The translations under genes were made by a program, and so were the position numbers. A stretch of DNA of 64,000 nucleotides, taken from assembly GCA_019279435.1 (NCBI GenBank), contig JAAALK010000082.1:75302989-75366988 (forward strand). The letters run 5' to 3'. Position 1 is the stretch's first letter. Every line of letters begins with the position of its first letter. The notes under the pieces are model-generated. The model was not told the DNA's origin and did not search any database. It saw only the letters and a list, made by a program, of their open reading frames with translations. Shown here in pieces: positions 33,558 through 45,329 of this stretch. The DNA comes from Zizania palustris. Its lineage: Eukaryota > Streptophyta > Magnoliopsida > Poales > Poaceae.

Positions 33558-34069
33558 CTTTGTCTGAGGAAATGTCCTCGAAGGTGGTAGGAGCGATGTG
33601 TGCTCCCCAATCCCTTCGCTGCGCGGGCTGAGCCCCAGCCCCTGCGCTCGAAGGAGTCACCGTTGTACTCTCTGCCGCTACCACTTCGGTCACCATCGTA
33701 GCCTCCGGTGCCACCACTTCGGTCGTCGCCACCGGAGTGTCTGCTGGCTCTGCCTCAACGCCAAGGTTCACAGCCGCTTGCTCCATCGCACAAGGGGCTT
33801 CGTCTGCTGGGAGCTCCGAGTGAACCCTCGAGGCTTTGGGTTCCTCGTCGTCCACCCTTTTCCTCTTTCAGCCGCTCGCCGAGGGTGTTGAGCTGGCAAA
33901 GTCTGGAAGCTCTTGGACCCCTCAACGCCGAGCTAGGTCCACACTCAGTTCTAGCACTCCCAAGACCCCACCGAAGCGAGCCTTCGAGCTTTCTCCTCAA
34001 GCGTCGGAGCCCCAACAACACACTCTGCGGCTATGATTGCCTCCTCCGAAGGCCGTACGTCATGAGTAG

Positions 34070-34140
34070 CTTCATCAAAATTTCAAGTCAGCACAAGTTA
34101 ATTCTGTGAAGTATGAAGATAAAGAAAATTGAAGTCTTAC
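34070..34140 (-). other. Probable intron 1 of the antisense ORF
   Basis: Minus strand: donor TTG|GTAAGA, acceptor TGATGAAG|CTAC, 71 nt, AT-rich. The acceptor is the least certain of the three sites, and frame continuity cannot be tested because both neighbouring exons carry shifts. Confidence 0.45.
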
Positions 34141-35190
34141 CAAGGCGCTCCACCGACACTTCGCTCGGTCCCTACGACCCCGAAGGTTGGAAGAGTTTCT
34201 CCGGCCAAGAGAGCGTGAGGGGGCTGAGCCGAAGGGTGATGAACTCTTCCACTGAGTCGCTCATGCTCATTCTCGAAGCCACCCTTCGTAGAAGCAAGAT
34301 CCTCGACCGAAGGGCATCGGGGCTCGTCTTCACCACGCCTTCGCGTCGGTAGGAGATGAGTGCGTTGGTACTTCGAAGGGGGAGTCCGTGGCCACCGAAA
34401 CATTGAACCAATCCTGGTCCCACTTCGAGTACCACTTATTGTTCATAGCCCTCACTAGGAAGCAATCTTGAACCTCCTTTCAGCACTGCAGTTGGTGCTC
34501 CCGAAGGCCAACGCCCTCTCCACGCGGTCTGCCCCCTCCATCCGCTTCGGTTGGCAGCTCAAATCGTGGAGAGCGACGAAGATGTATGTGCTCCCGTCGT
34601 AGCCTTCGGCCCTCATGGCCCATTCAAAGATCACCAGCCTCGCCATGGCGTTCGGAGATAAGTGAGGAAGCTCGAAGTTGTATGCCTTCAATACTTCACT
34701 TAGCATGTCCAATGCTGGCAACCCGAGGCCAGCCACGAAGAATGCTTCAAAAAGAACAACCTCGTTAGCCCGAGGCCTCAGGGTGGTCTCTGACTCCTCA
34801 GGCACCCAGAGCTGGATTACCTCGGAAATCTTCCCCTCATAGACTCTTCGAATAGACTCCTCCGTAAAAGCCAAGCCCTCATCTCCAACGTCTGCTCGAG
34901 CTTGTACGATGGTGACCGAAGGTCCCTCGGCCCCAAGCGCCTCGCCGTAGGCTTCGGTGCCGCCGCCACCGCCACCTGGGCCTGGACAGAGCTTGAACTC
35001 GCACCCAGGGCCAGAGCCTTCTTCGTCGTAGCCTTCTTTGGCATCTTGCAGGGCTTCTGTGCGAAGGGCGCTAAGAAGCTGTGAAGCCGGCTATGCACGA
35101 AGATGAAGGTGGAGAAAGAGAGCGGAGGATGCAAGGGATTGAAGCAAGAAGCAAATGAGCGTGTGGTGGAGCCGTGGTGCGGTAAACCCC

Positions 35191-35199
35191 TTTTTATAG
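35191..35199 (-). promoter_or_regulatory. Candidate TATA box of the antisense ORF in C
   Basis: Minus strand CTATAAAAA, about 150 bases before ATG 35044. Comparable to 623-631 in K. 35200-35510 between this and the polypurine tract holds no gene. Confidence 0.45.
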
Positions 35200-35510
35200 G
35201 CGGTAAAAACATCCACGGATCCCACGCCGAAGCCTTTTTTCACCAGCTACCCCGGCCCCGTAGTCCATGACAAGTGGGCCTAAGGTGAAGTTGAAGCGAA
35301 CCATCGCACCCCCTCACGCTGCAATGGTTAGTTTTCTGACCGTTGTAGAGGCGCTCGGGCTCCTCAATGTTGTTCCGTCACCTGGTCAGGCATTTATTGC
35401 CTGCACGGTTCGAAGCCAGCCTTCGCCCAAGATCTAAAGTCCTGAAGCTGCATTTTTACTAAGTCATTTGTCCTAAAGCGTGTGCACCCCTTCACTCCGA
35501 AGGGCTACAT

Positions 35511-35522
35511 GCGAGGGGCTAC
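35511..35522 (+). other. Polypurine tract of C
   Basis: GCGAGGGGCTAC directly before the 3' LTR start TGTTGGGGG. Confidence 0.65.
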
Positions 35523-36220
35523 TGTTGGGGGAATAAGTTTTCCCTAAAACAGGGGGCCAAATGATGTCAGCCTCCGAAGGTGTTGAGCCTGGAGACTATC
35601 CCCACCGAAGCCTGAAGACGAAGCACCATCCCTCCTGACGAAGTTAATTCCAAGCAGCAGCTAGATTTAGCCTCCGGGCTCCCTTCGGAGCTCTCTGGAG
35701 TCAAGCCTCCGGGCCCCCTTCGGTCCCTTTCGGAGTCAAACCTCCGGGACCCCTCTGGTTTCCTTCAGAGTCCTCCGAGAACCCTTTCGGAGCCCACTTT
35801 GGAGTGCTCTTTCGAGTCCACTTTGGAATGTCCTTCGGAGCCCTCCCCAGAGTCCACTTCAGAGTGCCCCTCGGAGCGTTTGCAGCTATCTCCACCCAAA
35901 GAGCTCCAGCCACTACTCCGAGCCAGAAGAAATATCTCAACTCTGCTACAGTGTAAAGCCATACCGGGTTCCCCCCCCCCCGCCCTTGGTATGTCGTTTA
36001 GCCGCTCAGAAGTGACGTTTATCTTCCATGTCTATAAAGCTGTAAAGCTGCATGTACTGTAGTCTAGTATTTTCCCTTTGTGCCCCTATAAGGCCTATGG
36101 CCTATAGAGGGCATTTAGGTCTTTTCCTTTGGCCTGTGTGCCTATAAAAGCAGGGCCATGCCCAGGTAACAAACAGGTTCAGTAGAGGCAAAACTATGCC
36201 AAATCCACTATAGACAGGAC
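35523..36220 (+). repeat. C 3' LTR, left part
   Basis: Matches the 5' LTR and is uninterrupted at the L insertion site (TGTAGTCTAG), proving the L sequence in the 5' LTR is an insert. TATA region near 36144. Ends AGGAC (36216-36220), the target duplication of D. The rest is at 54414-54551. Confidence 0.88.
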
Positions 36221-37819
36221 TGAGAAACCATGTTGAAGAATATGGTTTTGATATTCCAGATGTGATGAGTGATTGTCAACGGAAGTCAAAGGAAGGGAGA
36301 GATGAAGACCTGCTGAGTCTGAGGCGCATGTGACTCAGGTACACGGGCAGTGAGCGACGGCCGGACAGAGGAGATGCGGAGTCGGGCTGGCCCAATCCGG
36401 GTACATGGCTAGGAGCGGCAGATGATCCACTGGTCTGTTGACTGGGTTTGACTCAGGTACACGGGCGGCGAGCGATTGCCGGGCTGAGGGAGCTACGGGG
36501 TCGGGTCGGCCCAATCCGGGTAACCGGTGCGAAGACGGTGGACGCTTTGTCAGTTTCGGCGTAAAACTGACAATCTATCATTAATTCATTTTTAGGATAT
36601 TAATATTTAGTTTTTAAGTTTAGAATATTTTTATTCGAGTTAGTTAATTTTTCTAAGAATATTTTAGTATTTTTCGGAATTTATTTTAGAGTCAGTTTAT
36701 TTTACCCGAGGGTAAAGTAGTCTTTTCATGTATTAGGATTTGCCTATAAATAGGCCCCTATCCCCTTGGGGATAGATGACCATTTTTCATTAGATCAATC
36801 TACAGTCCAATTTTTCCTGTTCAACCACAGTTCGTTTTTCCACCGAAAATATTTCGATCTGCATGCTTTCGTTGATACTGAAAGTTTCTTCTCCGGAATT
36901 TTTTTTGGCTGCTATTTCCAGCGAAGCATTGCACGCAGCAGCTTTGGCGCTGCTCACGAGCGTGGGGCCCTATCAGAGGTGCATGCGGCTGGCTATAGCT
37001 TTTTGGCACCACGTTTTTCTTCTTTGGTCAGCGCGACGGAAGGCCTGGAGCTTTTCTTCCTTGCGAATAGTGCTTGGGTTGCGTGTGCTTCCTGTTTCTC
37101 CACGGGAAGGATTTCCAGTGATTTTTTTCTAGCGTGAAGGTGGCCGCGTGGGGCCCGCCAGTGAACAGGATCCAGGGCGTGGGGCCCGCTGGGGCAGCAA
37201 GGCCGTGAGGCTCTGGCCATCGCTGCAGGCGGCGTGGATCAGAGAGCGCATGTTCAGGCGAGAAATTTTGGAACAAAGATCGAAACGATGACGCAGGTTT
37301 TTTAATCTACTATTTTTAGTAGATCAATTTTTAGAGATAATCATCCATTAATTAATTAGCTGAAAATCTATTTTGAAATTTCGTTTTATTTTAATCTGTT
37401 AAATTTTATTAGTTATCTCGTGTTAATTTTTTTTTTGTATAATCTGCTCATATAAAAAGAATAGTAAAATTTATTAGTCGCAGTTATATTTTTATACTAG
37501 TTTTTTACCCTCAATATTTTTGGGTTAATTTCGAATTAATTTTATTGATCCATGTTTTAGTTATTTAATTAGTATTTTATTTCTAGCATAGAATATTAAT
37601 ATTTCGAGTTTTATCTAGGTGTTTTTATTTACAGCAGTATTTTATTTAGACTGTCCTTAATATCATTTCTAAGCTAGACAACTTTAATTCCAGTAATTTA
37701 CTTTGTTATTATTATTTGTCTGGTTAAGGTCATTCAGGTGTTGGGATTAAAATATAGTTTAACAAGAAATTTTTAGGCGCCCATTCACCCCCCCTCTGGT
37801 CGCTACTTTCGGTCCTACA
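36221..37819 (+). repeat. 5' LTR of D (1599 bp)
   Basis: Begins TGAGAAACCATG and ends CGGTCCTACA. TATA CTATAAATA at 36744-36752. AT-rich second half with an 8-bp stem (37305-37312 and 37317-37324). Little similarity to the A LTR except at the two ends, although the gag proteins are close. Confidence 0.92.
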
Positions 37820-37821
37820 AG

Positions 37822-37833
37822 TGGTATCAGAGC
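37822..37833 (+). other. Primer binding site of D
   Basis: TGGTATCAGAGC, initiator-Met tRNA complement, two bases after the LTR, as in A. Confidence 0.9.
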
Positions 37834-37878
37834 AAGGTTAGGTTTTTCTAATATCTTAACCGATTCAAAACCTAGGTA

Positions 37879-40632
37879 GTGACCATGACGTCTTCTGGTA
37901 AAATCCCATCCCTAGAGGCTTTTGGCTATACTTATTGGAAGACTGGCATGCGAGCATACCTTATGAGCCAGAGCTCGGACATATGGGAGATTTGTGTTCA
38001 TCCTAGTTTCACCATTACAACTATTGCTGCGGATACTGCTGAAAATATAATTACCCAGCATCAAAATAATAGTAAGACGGTGAACATTTTATTTTCTGGT
38101 CTAGGTCCTAGTGAGTTCGAGCGTGTTAGCCATCTCACCACTGCTAGAGAGATCTGGGCTACCCTCCAGGCACACCATGAGGGGACAGCTCAGGTCAAGG
38201 CTAGACTATATCAGACCTACCGGCGTGAGTATGAAAATTTCTCACAGAAGCCGGGTGAGACTGTTGAGGCTTTGTTTGGTCGTTTTCAATCGATCATTAA
38301 CAAGCTTCGCGTTAACAAGGCCGAGCGTGATCAGCTGGTCTCGGATCATGAGCAGGCGCTTAAGGTACTCCATACCTTGGACCCTAAGATATGGGAGATC
38401 AAGGTTTCTTCTATTGTTGAGAGCGCGTCTTACGATACCTTGACCATCGCAGAGCTTTTTAGTAAGCTCAAGGCCTCAGAGGTCGATATTCAGTTGAGAT
38501 CAAATCTCACTGATTCTGGCTCAAAGACTCTGGCACTTGCGACACCATCGGCTGATCCTAATGCCATGAGTTGTACTGCGTTTTCCTTGATGTCTATTTC
38601 CGAGGAACAAGTTGATACTCTAGGAGATGATGATCTGTGCTTGTTTAACAACCGGGTGCGGCGTGTCTATGATAAGCGAATGATTAAGAGACACGGCACA
38701 AAGTCCGGATGCTTTGAGTGTGGTGACCCAGGTCATTTTATCACCGACTGTCCCAAGCAGAAGAATTACAAGAAGGGAACTGGTGACAACTCCTACAACT
38801 CTGGCAAGTACGACAACTCCACGAAGGGCAAGCCCAAGACAAGGTTCTTTCGAAAGGCTCTGAAAGATTACAGGCGTGAGAACAAGAAGCGAGACGAAAC
38901 CTTCTTTGCCGAGATGGAGAAAAGATACTCCAAGAGATCCTCGTCTTCCTCATCGTCTTCAAGTTCAAGTGATGAAGATATCATGATCAGGAAGGGGAAG
39001 GACAGAGACAATCCGGCGGGCCTCTGTTTCATGGGCTTCAGGGATAAGCTGAAGAGTCGCTCACGTCACAGCCGAAGACCCCACAAGAGCTTCTGCTCAA
39101 TGGCTCTTGGGGAGAAGAAAGAGAATGACTCCTCCGACGACTCCGACGATGACGACGATGAGAATGCATCTTCATATGAACAAGAAGTTGTTAATTTACT
39201 AGAACAGAACAGTCAGGAGTTGAAGTATAGGGAGAAACTGCTTAGAGGGGCTAAGAAGAGGATAGATGAGCTTGAGAGTGAGCTTGCCACGGCAAATGGC
39301 AAGATTAAGAGTCTGTCTTCTTCCCCTTGTTTGGGTGATAGTGGTGAGTGCCCTAACTGCGAGGTGATGTTGTGTGACCTGACGACTCTTAAGTCCAGGT
39401 ACACAGAGAGAGTAGATGAGAGAGACGCATTGGCCACTAAGCTTGAGAGCGCTCAGCAGGAGCTGAAAGATGCTCATGTCACTGTCGTCGCACCTTGTGT
39501 AGACTGCCCATCCCATTTAGCTAGTATAGCCGAGCTGAGAGCCAAGAGTGATGAGCAGTTGAGCGAGTTAGCTGGAGTGAGAGCTGAGTTGGAGCAGACT
39601 AAGCTAGAGCTTGAGACCTTGTCAGTTCCATCCACTGTTTGTGAGAGCTGCTTATCCATTAGAATGGAGTTGATTAAGCTAAAAGCTGAGAAGTCTGTCG
39701 AAGTTGATAAAGAGTGTGAGATCTGTTTGTCTCAGATGGAGGTGTTAGCTTCTTTGAGAGAGAAGCTAGCTGATGTTCAGAACGAGAACTTTTACCTTCG
39801 TTCAATCCTGAGTTGGATCAGTGCTAAAGAGCCACAACTCGGCATGATGATCCAGCAGTTTAAGAGACAGGATGGTTTTGGGGTAGGTTACACATATAGC
39901 AAGGGTGATTTTGAGAGCGCCATTAGCCGTGCAGTGGAGTGGAGTAAGATGACTCCCGAACAGAGATATCCCAAGACTCACTCCACTGAGTCTTTCCAGT
40001 CTAGTCAGCCCAAGGATGGTGTGTTCCAAGAACAGCCCAAGGCTCCACCTAAGAAGCAGATCTGGGTCCCAAAGCCTAAAACTCTCCACACTTCTCTTGA
40101 TTCTTTACCTGGACCCTCTCACACCAAAGATGATACACCAAACACCACCAAGCCTAAGAATCCCAAGCCTCAACCACATACCAAGAAGCCTATCTATCAT
40201 TGTGAGTTTTGTCAGAGAGACGGGCATCTTGAGGAGTATTGCTTTAGGAGGAAACGGGTTGAGCGAGCAGAGAGAGCTCGGGGTAGGCAGGAGCAGTTCT
40301 ACCAGCAGGGTGGTAGACAGAGAGTTCCTCGACGTAGAGAGAGGCTAGAGGCCAGGCCACGTCGTGTAGGTGGTGGTAGAGGAGACGGTTTTCATGACCG
40401 TGCTCTGGAGGGTGGTTTTCGTTCTGGCAGAGTTCCAGATCATTATGGATACGGTTTTGGACCTCGTGACCGTGATTTTAGGAAGAACCGAGGACCGCGT
40501 TTTGATCCGCGCTTCAGTCCAGACTCATATGATTCCTTTTGCTTTCCTACATACGCGCAGATGGCTCGACATTGGTTCAATACTTTTACTAAACCTGGCA
40601 TTGGACCGTTTGGTCCTACTCATGATTATTGA
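37879..40632 (+). CDS. gag: D gag (917 aa)
   Basis: Uninterrupted frame from the first Met after the primer site. Same layout as the A gag: core domain with GYTYWKTGMRAYLMSQ, zinc knuckle CFECGDPGHFITDC near residue 281, Ser/acidic region, coiled coil with four CxxC pairs (CPNC, CVDC, CESC, CEIC), second knuckle CEFCQRDGHLEEYC, and Arg/Gly-rich tail. Many differences from A are silent or conservative by eye, which suggests the gag stayed under selection until recently. With no pol of its own, D could move only if its RNA is copied by the enzymes of a relative. Confidence 0.92.
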   Translation: MTMTSSGKIPSLEAFGYTYWKTGMRAYLMSQSSDIWEICVHPSFTITTIAADTAENIITQHQNNSKTVNILFSGLGPSEFERVSHLTTAREIWATLQAHHEGTAQVKARLYQTYRREYENFSQKPGETVEALFGRFQSIINKLRVNKAERDQLVSDHEQALKVLHTLDPKIWEIKVSSIVESASYDTLTIAELFSKLKASEVDIQLRSNLTDSGSKTLALATPSADPNAMSCTAFSLMSISEEQVDTLGDDDLCLFNNRVRRVYDKRMIKRHGTKSGCFECGDPGHFITDCPKQKNYKKGTGDNSYNSGKYDNSTKGKPKTRFFRKALKDYRRENKKRDETFFAEMEKRYSKRSSSSSSSSSSSDEDIMIRKGKDRDNPAGLCFMGFRDKLKSRSRHSRRPHKSFCSMALGEKKENDSSDDSDDDDDENASSYEQEVVNLLEQNSQELKYREKLLRGAKKRIDELESELATANGKIKSLSSSPCLGDSGECPNCEVMLCDLTTLKSRYTERVDERDALATKLESAQQELKDAHVTVVAPCVDCPSHLASIAELRAKSDEQLSELAGVRAELEQTKLELETLSVPSTVCESCLSIRMELIKLKAEKSVEVDKECEICLSQMEVLASLREKLADVQNENFYLRSILSWISAKEPQLGMMIQQFKRQDGFGVGYTYSKGDFESAISRAVEWSKMTPEQRYPKTHSTESFQSSQPKDGVFQEQPKAPPKKQIWVPKPKTLHTSLDSLPGPSHTKDDTPNTTKPKNPKPQPHTKKPIYHCEFCQRDGHLEEYCFRRKRVERAERARGRQEQFYQQGGRQRVPRRRERLEARPRRVGGGRGDGFHDRALEGGFRSGRVPDHYGYGFGPRDRDFRKNRGPRFDPRFSPDSYDSFCFPTYAQMARHWFNTFTKPGIGPFGPTHDY

Positions 40633-41999
40633 TCGTGTTTTGGGAGTTGTGTATCTTTTTAGGATTTTTTGAGTCACCTTTTCATTGGTATCAGTTTTTC
40701 CTTCTTCTTTATTTTTATTGAGTCTTTTTGTGTGTGCGTTCATATCATGCATAATCATCAATCACTTTTTTAGCTTGCTTCTATTATATGATTAATTTGC
40801 TTTACTTTCTCTAGCTAGTATATGTTTTTTGATTACTTGTCGATGATCATGTTTTTGTTTCAGTTCACTTGATATATCTGATATATGTCATATGCATGGC
40901 TTTTATGTTTTAAAATTGAAAAATAATCACCATTGCTTCTGGTAACTAGCATGTGTAGGCTAAATGCTTTCACTATCTTTTACATGCCTTGTAGCTAGAT
41001 CCTTACTTAGATGCAGTATGCAACTTGAACATTTATATGCTTTAAATATGCAAAATGTGCTTTAAAATGATAAAAATTCAGAAAAATGAAAAATTTACAC
41101 ATTTTTATGACTCTCAGAAAAGATCCAGGTGGGTTTGCTTTGTCGCATTGCATTGTTCTGGATTGCTTACCATAGCACTTTGGTATGAACTAGGACGATA
41201 TAATGTATGCCAAGACCAATGTCTTAAGCTTTTGATGGTCTAGTTCTGGCCTAGGCTTGACTTGGTCGGTTAGCATAAGGTTTGACATGCAAATAACCCC
41301 TGGCAGAAATGAAAAATATAAAGAAAAAGTCTGAAAAATTTAAAAAGATGACAAATTTGCTGAAGCACTTTGTTTTGGGACAATGCTTATCTTGGTAGAT
41401 ATCAGTTAGCTTTTGCATATCATGCTTTACTTTGCTTGTTAACTAGAAAATGTGGTGATGCTTTTGTTTTGCAAAAATCAAAAAATGCGTGCTAATGACT
41501 TTCTTAAGATATAATCTATTGCACTGATCATGTCATGTATCTTAGACAATATATCTTTCGCTATACCTGTTAGATGTTGTTATTGCAGTTAATCATATCT
41601 AAGAAGCATGCTTTTCACACTTCACATGCACCCCATTTGCATTCATGGCATATTTTGAGGGGGAGCTGCATTTCAGGGGGAGTTTGTGTTTATGTCTCTT
41701 TAAGTGCATTTAGTCTCACTTGATGAGTCCAATTGTCAACAAGGGGGAGAAATTTTGGAGTTTACTTTTTAGTTTCCTTGTTGGTAATTCTGAGATTTGC
41801 ACTTATTTTTGAGTTTTTATTTTTGGTTAACTATAATGACCATTTTCATGCTTCTGTTTGGCTTTTGGTCATTAGGGTTAAACTTTTATTTCCTTTCTTC
41901 TATTTTCTTTTGTCTTTGTTTTTTCTGTTTCCACATGTTTTGCAGGTTCTCGAGATGAGCTGAAAAGGGTGTTGACAATGCACTCATCAAGGGGGAGAT
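40633..41999 (+). other. D 3' non-coding region with the pol deletion scar
   Basis: At about 40635-40645 the gag end joins the sequence encoding GVVY, the last residues of pol in A. Then comes the conserved block (about 41117-41310) and polypurine tracts at about 41657, 41676, 41740 and 41989-41999. 41971-41989 pairs with 42042-42059 in the LTR. Confidence 0.85.
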
Positions 42000-43286
42000 T
42001 GAGAAACCATGTTGAAGAATATGGTTTTGATATTCCAGATGTGATGAGTGATTGTCAACGGAAGTCAAAGGAAGGGAGAGATGAAGACCTGCTGAGTCTG
42101 AGGCGCATGTGACTCAGGTACACGGGCAGTGAGCGACGGCCGGGCAGAGGAGCTGCGGAGTCGGGCTGGCCCAATCCTGGTACATGGCTAGGAGCGGCAG
42201 ATGATCCACTGGTCTGTTGACTGGGTTTGACTCAGGTACACGGGCGGCGAGCGATTGCCGGGCTAAGGGAGCTGCGGGGTCGGGTCGGCCCAATCCGGGT
42301 ACCCGGTGCGAAGACGGTGGACGCTTTGTCAGTTTCGGCGTAAAACTGACAATCTATCATTAATTCATTTTTAGGATATTAATATTTAGTTTTTATGTTT
42401 AGAATATTTTTATTCGAGTTAGTTAATTTTTCTAAGAATATTTTAGTATTTTTCGGAATTTATTTTAGAGTCAGTTTATTTTACCCGAGGGTAAAGTAGT
42501 CTTTTCATGTATTAGGATTTGCCTATAAATAGGTCCCTATCCCCTTGGGGATAGATGACCGTTTTTCATTAGATCAATCTACAGTCCAATTTTTCCTGTT
42601 CAACCACAGTTCGTTTTTCCACCGAAAATATTTCGATCTGCATGCTTTCGTTGATACTGAAAGTTTCTTCTCCGGAATTTTTTTTTGGCTGCTATTTCCA
42701 GCGAAGCATTGCACGCAGCAGCTTTGGCGCTGCTCACGAGCGTGGGGCCCTATCAGAGGTGCATGCGGCTGGCTACAGCTTTTTGGCACCACATTTTTCT
42801 TCTTTGGTCAGCGCGACGGAAGGCCTGGAGCTTTTCTTCCTTGTGAATAGTGCTTGGGTTGCGTGTGCTTCCTGTTTCTCCACGGGAAGGATTTCCAGTG
42901 ATTTTTTTCTAGCGTGAAGGTGGCCGCGTGGGGCCCGCCAGTGAACAGGATCCAGGGCGTGGGGCCCGCTGGGGCAGCAAGGCCGTGAGGCTCTGGCCAT
43001 CGCTGCAAGTGGCGTGGATCAGAGAGCGCCTGTTCAGGCGAGAAATTTTGGAACAAAGATCGAAACGATGACGCAGGTTTTTTAATCTACTATTTTTTAG
43101 TAGATCAACTTTTAGAGATAATCATCCATTAATTAATTAGCTGAAAATCTATTTTGAAATTTCGTTTTATTTTAATCTGTTAAATTTTATTAGTTATCTC
43201 GTGTTAATTTTTTTGTATAATCTGCTCATATAAAAAGAATAGTAAAATTTATTAGTCGCAGTTATATTTTTATACTAGTTTTTTAC
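42000..43286 (+). repeat. 3' LTR of D, left part
   Basis: Near-identical to 36221 onwards, with scattered single changes. Interrupted at TTTAC (43282-43286) by Copia B; resumes at 54103. Confidence 0.92.
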
Positions 43287-45264
43287 TGAGAAACCAAGGG
43301 TGGTTTCGGTGTTTGTGATGAGTGATTGACTGGATTTTACCCTCTGTTCGAAGGGTACCTCCGGAGGGGCTTCGGAGGTGGTACCTCCGAAGGGTGTTCG
43401 GAGGTGTGTCACCGGAGTGTGTTCGGTGTTTGCTTGCTGCAGCTGTGCAGCGGAGTGTGCTCGTCGGAGGGGTCCGACAGTATGCGATGACAGGGTTCGT
43501 ACCGATGGCTTCGGTACTTTGGGCGGTACACCGGAGTGTGTGCCGGAGGTTGCTAACCCGGAGAGGTCTCCGGAGTACTGGATACACTTGTCTGCTTGTC
43601 GATGGTGCGCAGGGACTTCGGAGGCGACGGACAGGGTTCGAGCCAGGTGAACCTGGGTCAAGCGGGTGGCTTGATGCCAGGGGAGCGAGGAGCTCTGTCA
43701 CGGTGGCTGCGAAGGTGGTCTGGGTCGGTCCCCGGGTCGAGGCGTGCCAGGTGAAGGCAGAGAGTGCGGAGCGTGGCTCCGGCTGAAGGTACTCAGAGAC
43801 AAAGTCCTCGGAGGTGAGGCACTTCGAAGGTACTCCGAATGGAGTGACTTCGGAGTTGGTGGACCAAGTCCTCTGTGGAGGCAAGGGATTCGAAGTGTGC
43901 TCCGGAGGGAGACACTCGAAGGTGCCCGACGAAGGTCTCAGAAGTCGAGGTGCATCGAAGGCATGGTCCGAGTGAGGCTCGTCGAGGAGTGTGCTCGGAG
44001 TGAGACACTGCGACGAAGTGCTCATGGAATGCTTCATGCGGAGGCCTTGGACGAAGGAGGGACTTCGAAGGGTGGTACTCCGAAGGTGGGCTTCGGAGTG
44101 AGGTTGACTTGAGGTGCTTCGGCCATGCATGGCTTCGGTACACGGACGGACGGTGTTCGAGCTCGGAGTAGCTGCGAAGCCGTGGTGATCCACTCCGGAG
44201 GTGGTGGTGCGAAGGCCCAAGGGCTTTGACGGCTTCGGCTCAAAACCGTCACTGTATCGAAGGTCCTCTTCGGCGGAGCGAAGGCCAACAGGCTGCAGGC
44301 TTCTCGCCGAAGCTTCCGCACCCCTCGCGTGCGAAGGGAGGTTCCAGAAGTCAACACTGTAAAGGCTGACACTGTCTGTTCTGAAAAAGGCTGACACTGT
44401 CCCCTCTGCAGCTGACAGAGAAGCCTCCAAAATAAAGGTGGACTACCTTTTGTACCCCTTAGTTCTGTAGAGACAAAATGGATGTAAACCCTAGGGGTAA
44501 AGTAGTCACTTCCTTAGGATGAAGCCGTGGGCTATAAATATGGGGGCTCGGTAGGTAACATTTAACACTTTGAGCATTTACTGTTGAGCTCCTGTAGCCA
44601 TACACTTCAACTGAATACATCCTGAGAGTTCATTTTTCTGTGTTCCTTGTTCAAGCGGCGAAGCCCTGTTTCTGTGTGCTTTTGCTTGAGCTCGCGTTGC
44701 ATACCTCGCTAGCTTTTAGTTCACCGAAGCCTGTCTTGGCGAAGGGTGTTTTTATCGCGAAGTGTGCCTTACAGTGTGCTGTCGCTCTGTGTAACTCGAG
44801 GCAAGACCTCGCTGCTTACTAGCGAAGCCCTGTTCTTTTCCCGTAGTGCTTCTTGTGTCGAAGCCCTTAGCGTGGTCCATTGTGTGTGCGTGTAGACCTT
44901 CGGGTACGAAGCCCAGCACCCGTTGCTGTCGCCAAGTACTTGGTCGAAGTCCTCAGAGGGGTGTCCACTCTTGCGAAGGGTGAAGTGCGAAGTTTGCTCA
45001 AAGCACCCTGTGTGCGGAGCCTGCACTGACTTAGCAGAGTTGGTTTTCGAGGGTTGTTAGTGGAGCGAAGTCTTCTTGGCTTCGAACTTTTGCTCCTCCG
45101 AAGCCTGTGTTCGAAGGTGTCGAAGTACCTCCGAACCAGACCTTCGAAGGCTGTGTTCGAAGCCTGTTCCGCAGAAGACAGAACAGAACCGAAGGCTAAG
45201 TTTTTAGCCCGAAATTTTAAAAGCTCCCATTCACCCCCCTCTGGTCGCCGTTTCCGGTCCAACA
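43287..45264 (+). repeat. 5' LTR of B (1978 bp)
   Basis: Begins TGAGAAACCAAGG and ends CCGGTCCAACA. TATA CTATAAATA at 44532-44540. Very dense in CTTCGGAG and TTCGAAG words from 43350 to 45200. A 10-bp inverted repeat (CTTCGGAGGT) lies at 43370-43392. Confidence 0.95.
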
Positions 45265-45266
45265 AT

Positions 45267-45278
45267 TGGTATCAGAGC
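45267..45278 (+). other. Primer binding site of B
   Basis: TGGTATCAGAGC, two bases after the LTR; initiator-Met tRNA complement. Confidence 0.9.
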
Positions 45279-45329
45279 TTGGTTAAGATCACCAGTTGAC
45301 CTTAACCGGTTTTGTGATCTGTTGGCGAC

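Larger units (their letters stand above)
32301..35044 (-). pseudogene. Antisense, probably four-exon ORF of C (putative gypsy-type transposon protein)
   Basis: Start chosen at ATG 35044 (MPKKATTKKALALGASS), about 150 bases below a TATA-like box. Exon 1 (to 34141) encodes the family core: EVVLFEAFFVAGLGLP, LPHLSPNAMARLVIFEWAMR and a later segment, but with frame breaks near 34874 and 34440. Exon 2 (34069-33558) is Ala/Val/Glu-rich. Exon 3 (33498-33104) has a Ser/acidic run (SSSSDSSSSSESRSSSFEED). Exon 4 (33026-32301) has a clear coiled coil (EEDERRRQAEAVAEAV onwards). Three GT-AG introns fit between them, and two of the joins keep the frame. A stop ends exon 3 and two more occur early in exon 4, so this copy is dead. 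Function of the family is unknown; transposase activity is not established. Antisense extra ORFs are known in Tat/Retand-type elements. Confidence 0.7.

Noticed and set aside
36766..37137. 123-aa plus-strand frame in the D LTR, with a hydrophobic Phe-rich start
   Set aside because: Lies in the transcribed part of the LTR, is not maintained at the same length in the other LTR (42545-42850) because of a one-base difference, and shows no domain.
43270..44430. 386-aa open frame on the minus strand of the B LTR, repeated and extended to 504 aa at 51749-53263
   Set aside because: It lies antisense in a GC-rich LTR full of short repeats, has low-complexity Ser/Pro/Arg-rich content and no recognisable domain. 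Its identity in both copies only reflects LTR identity.
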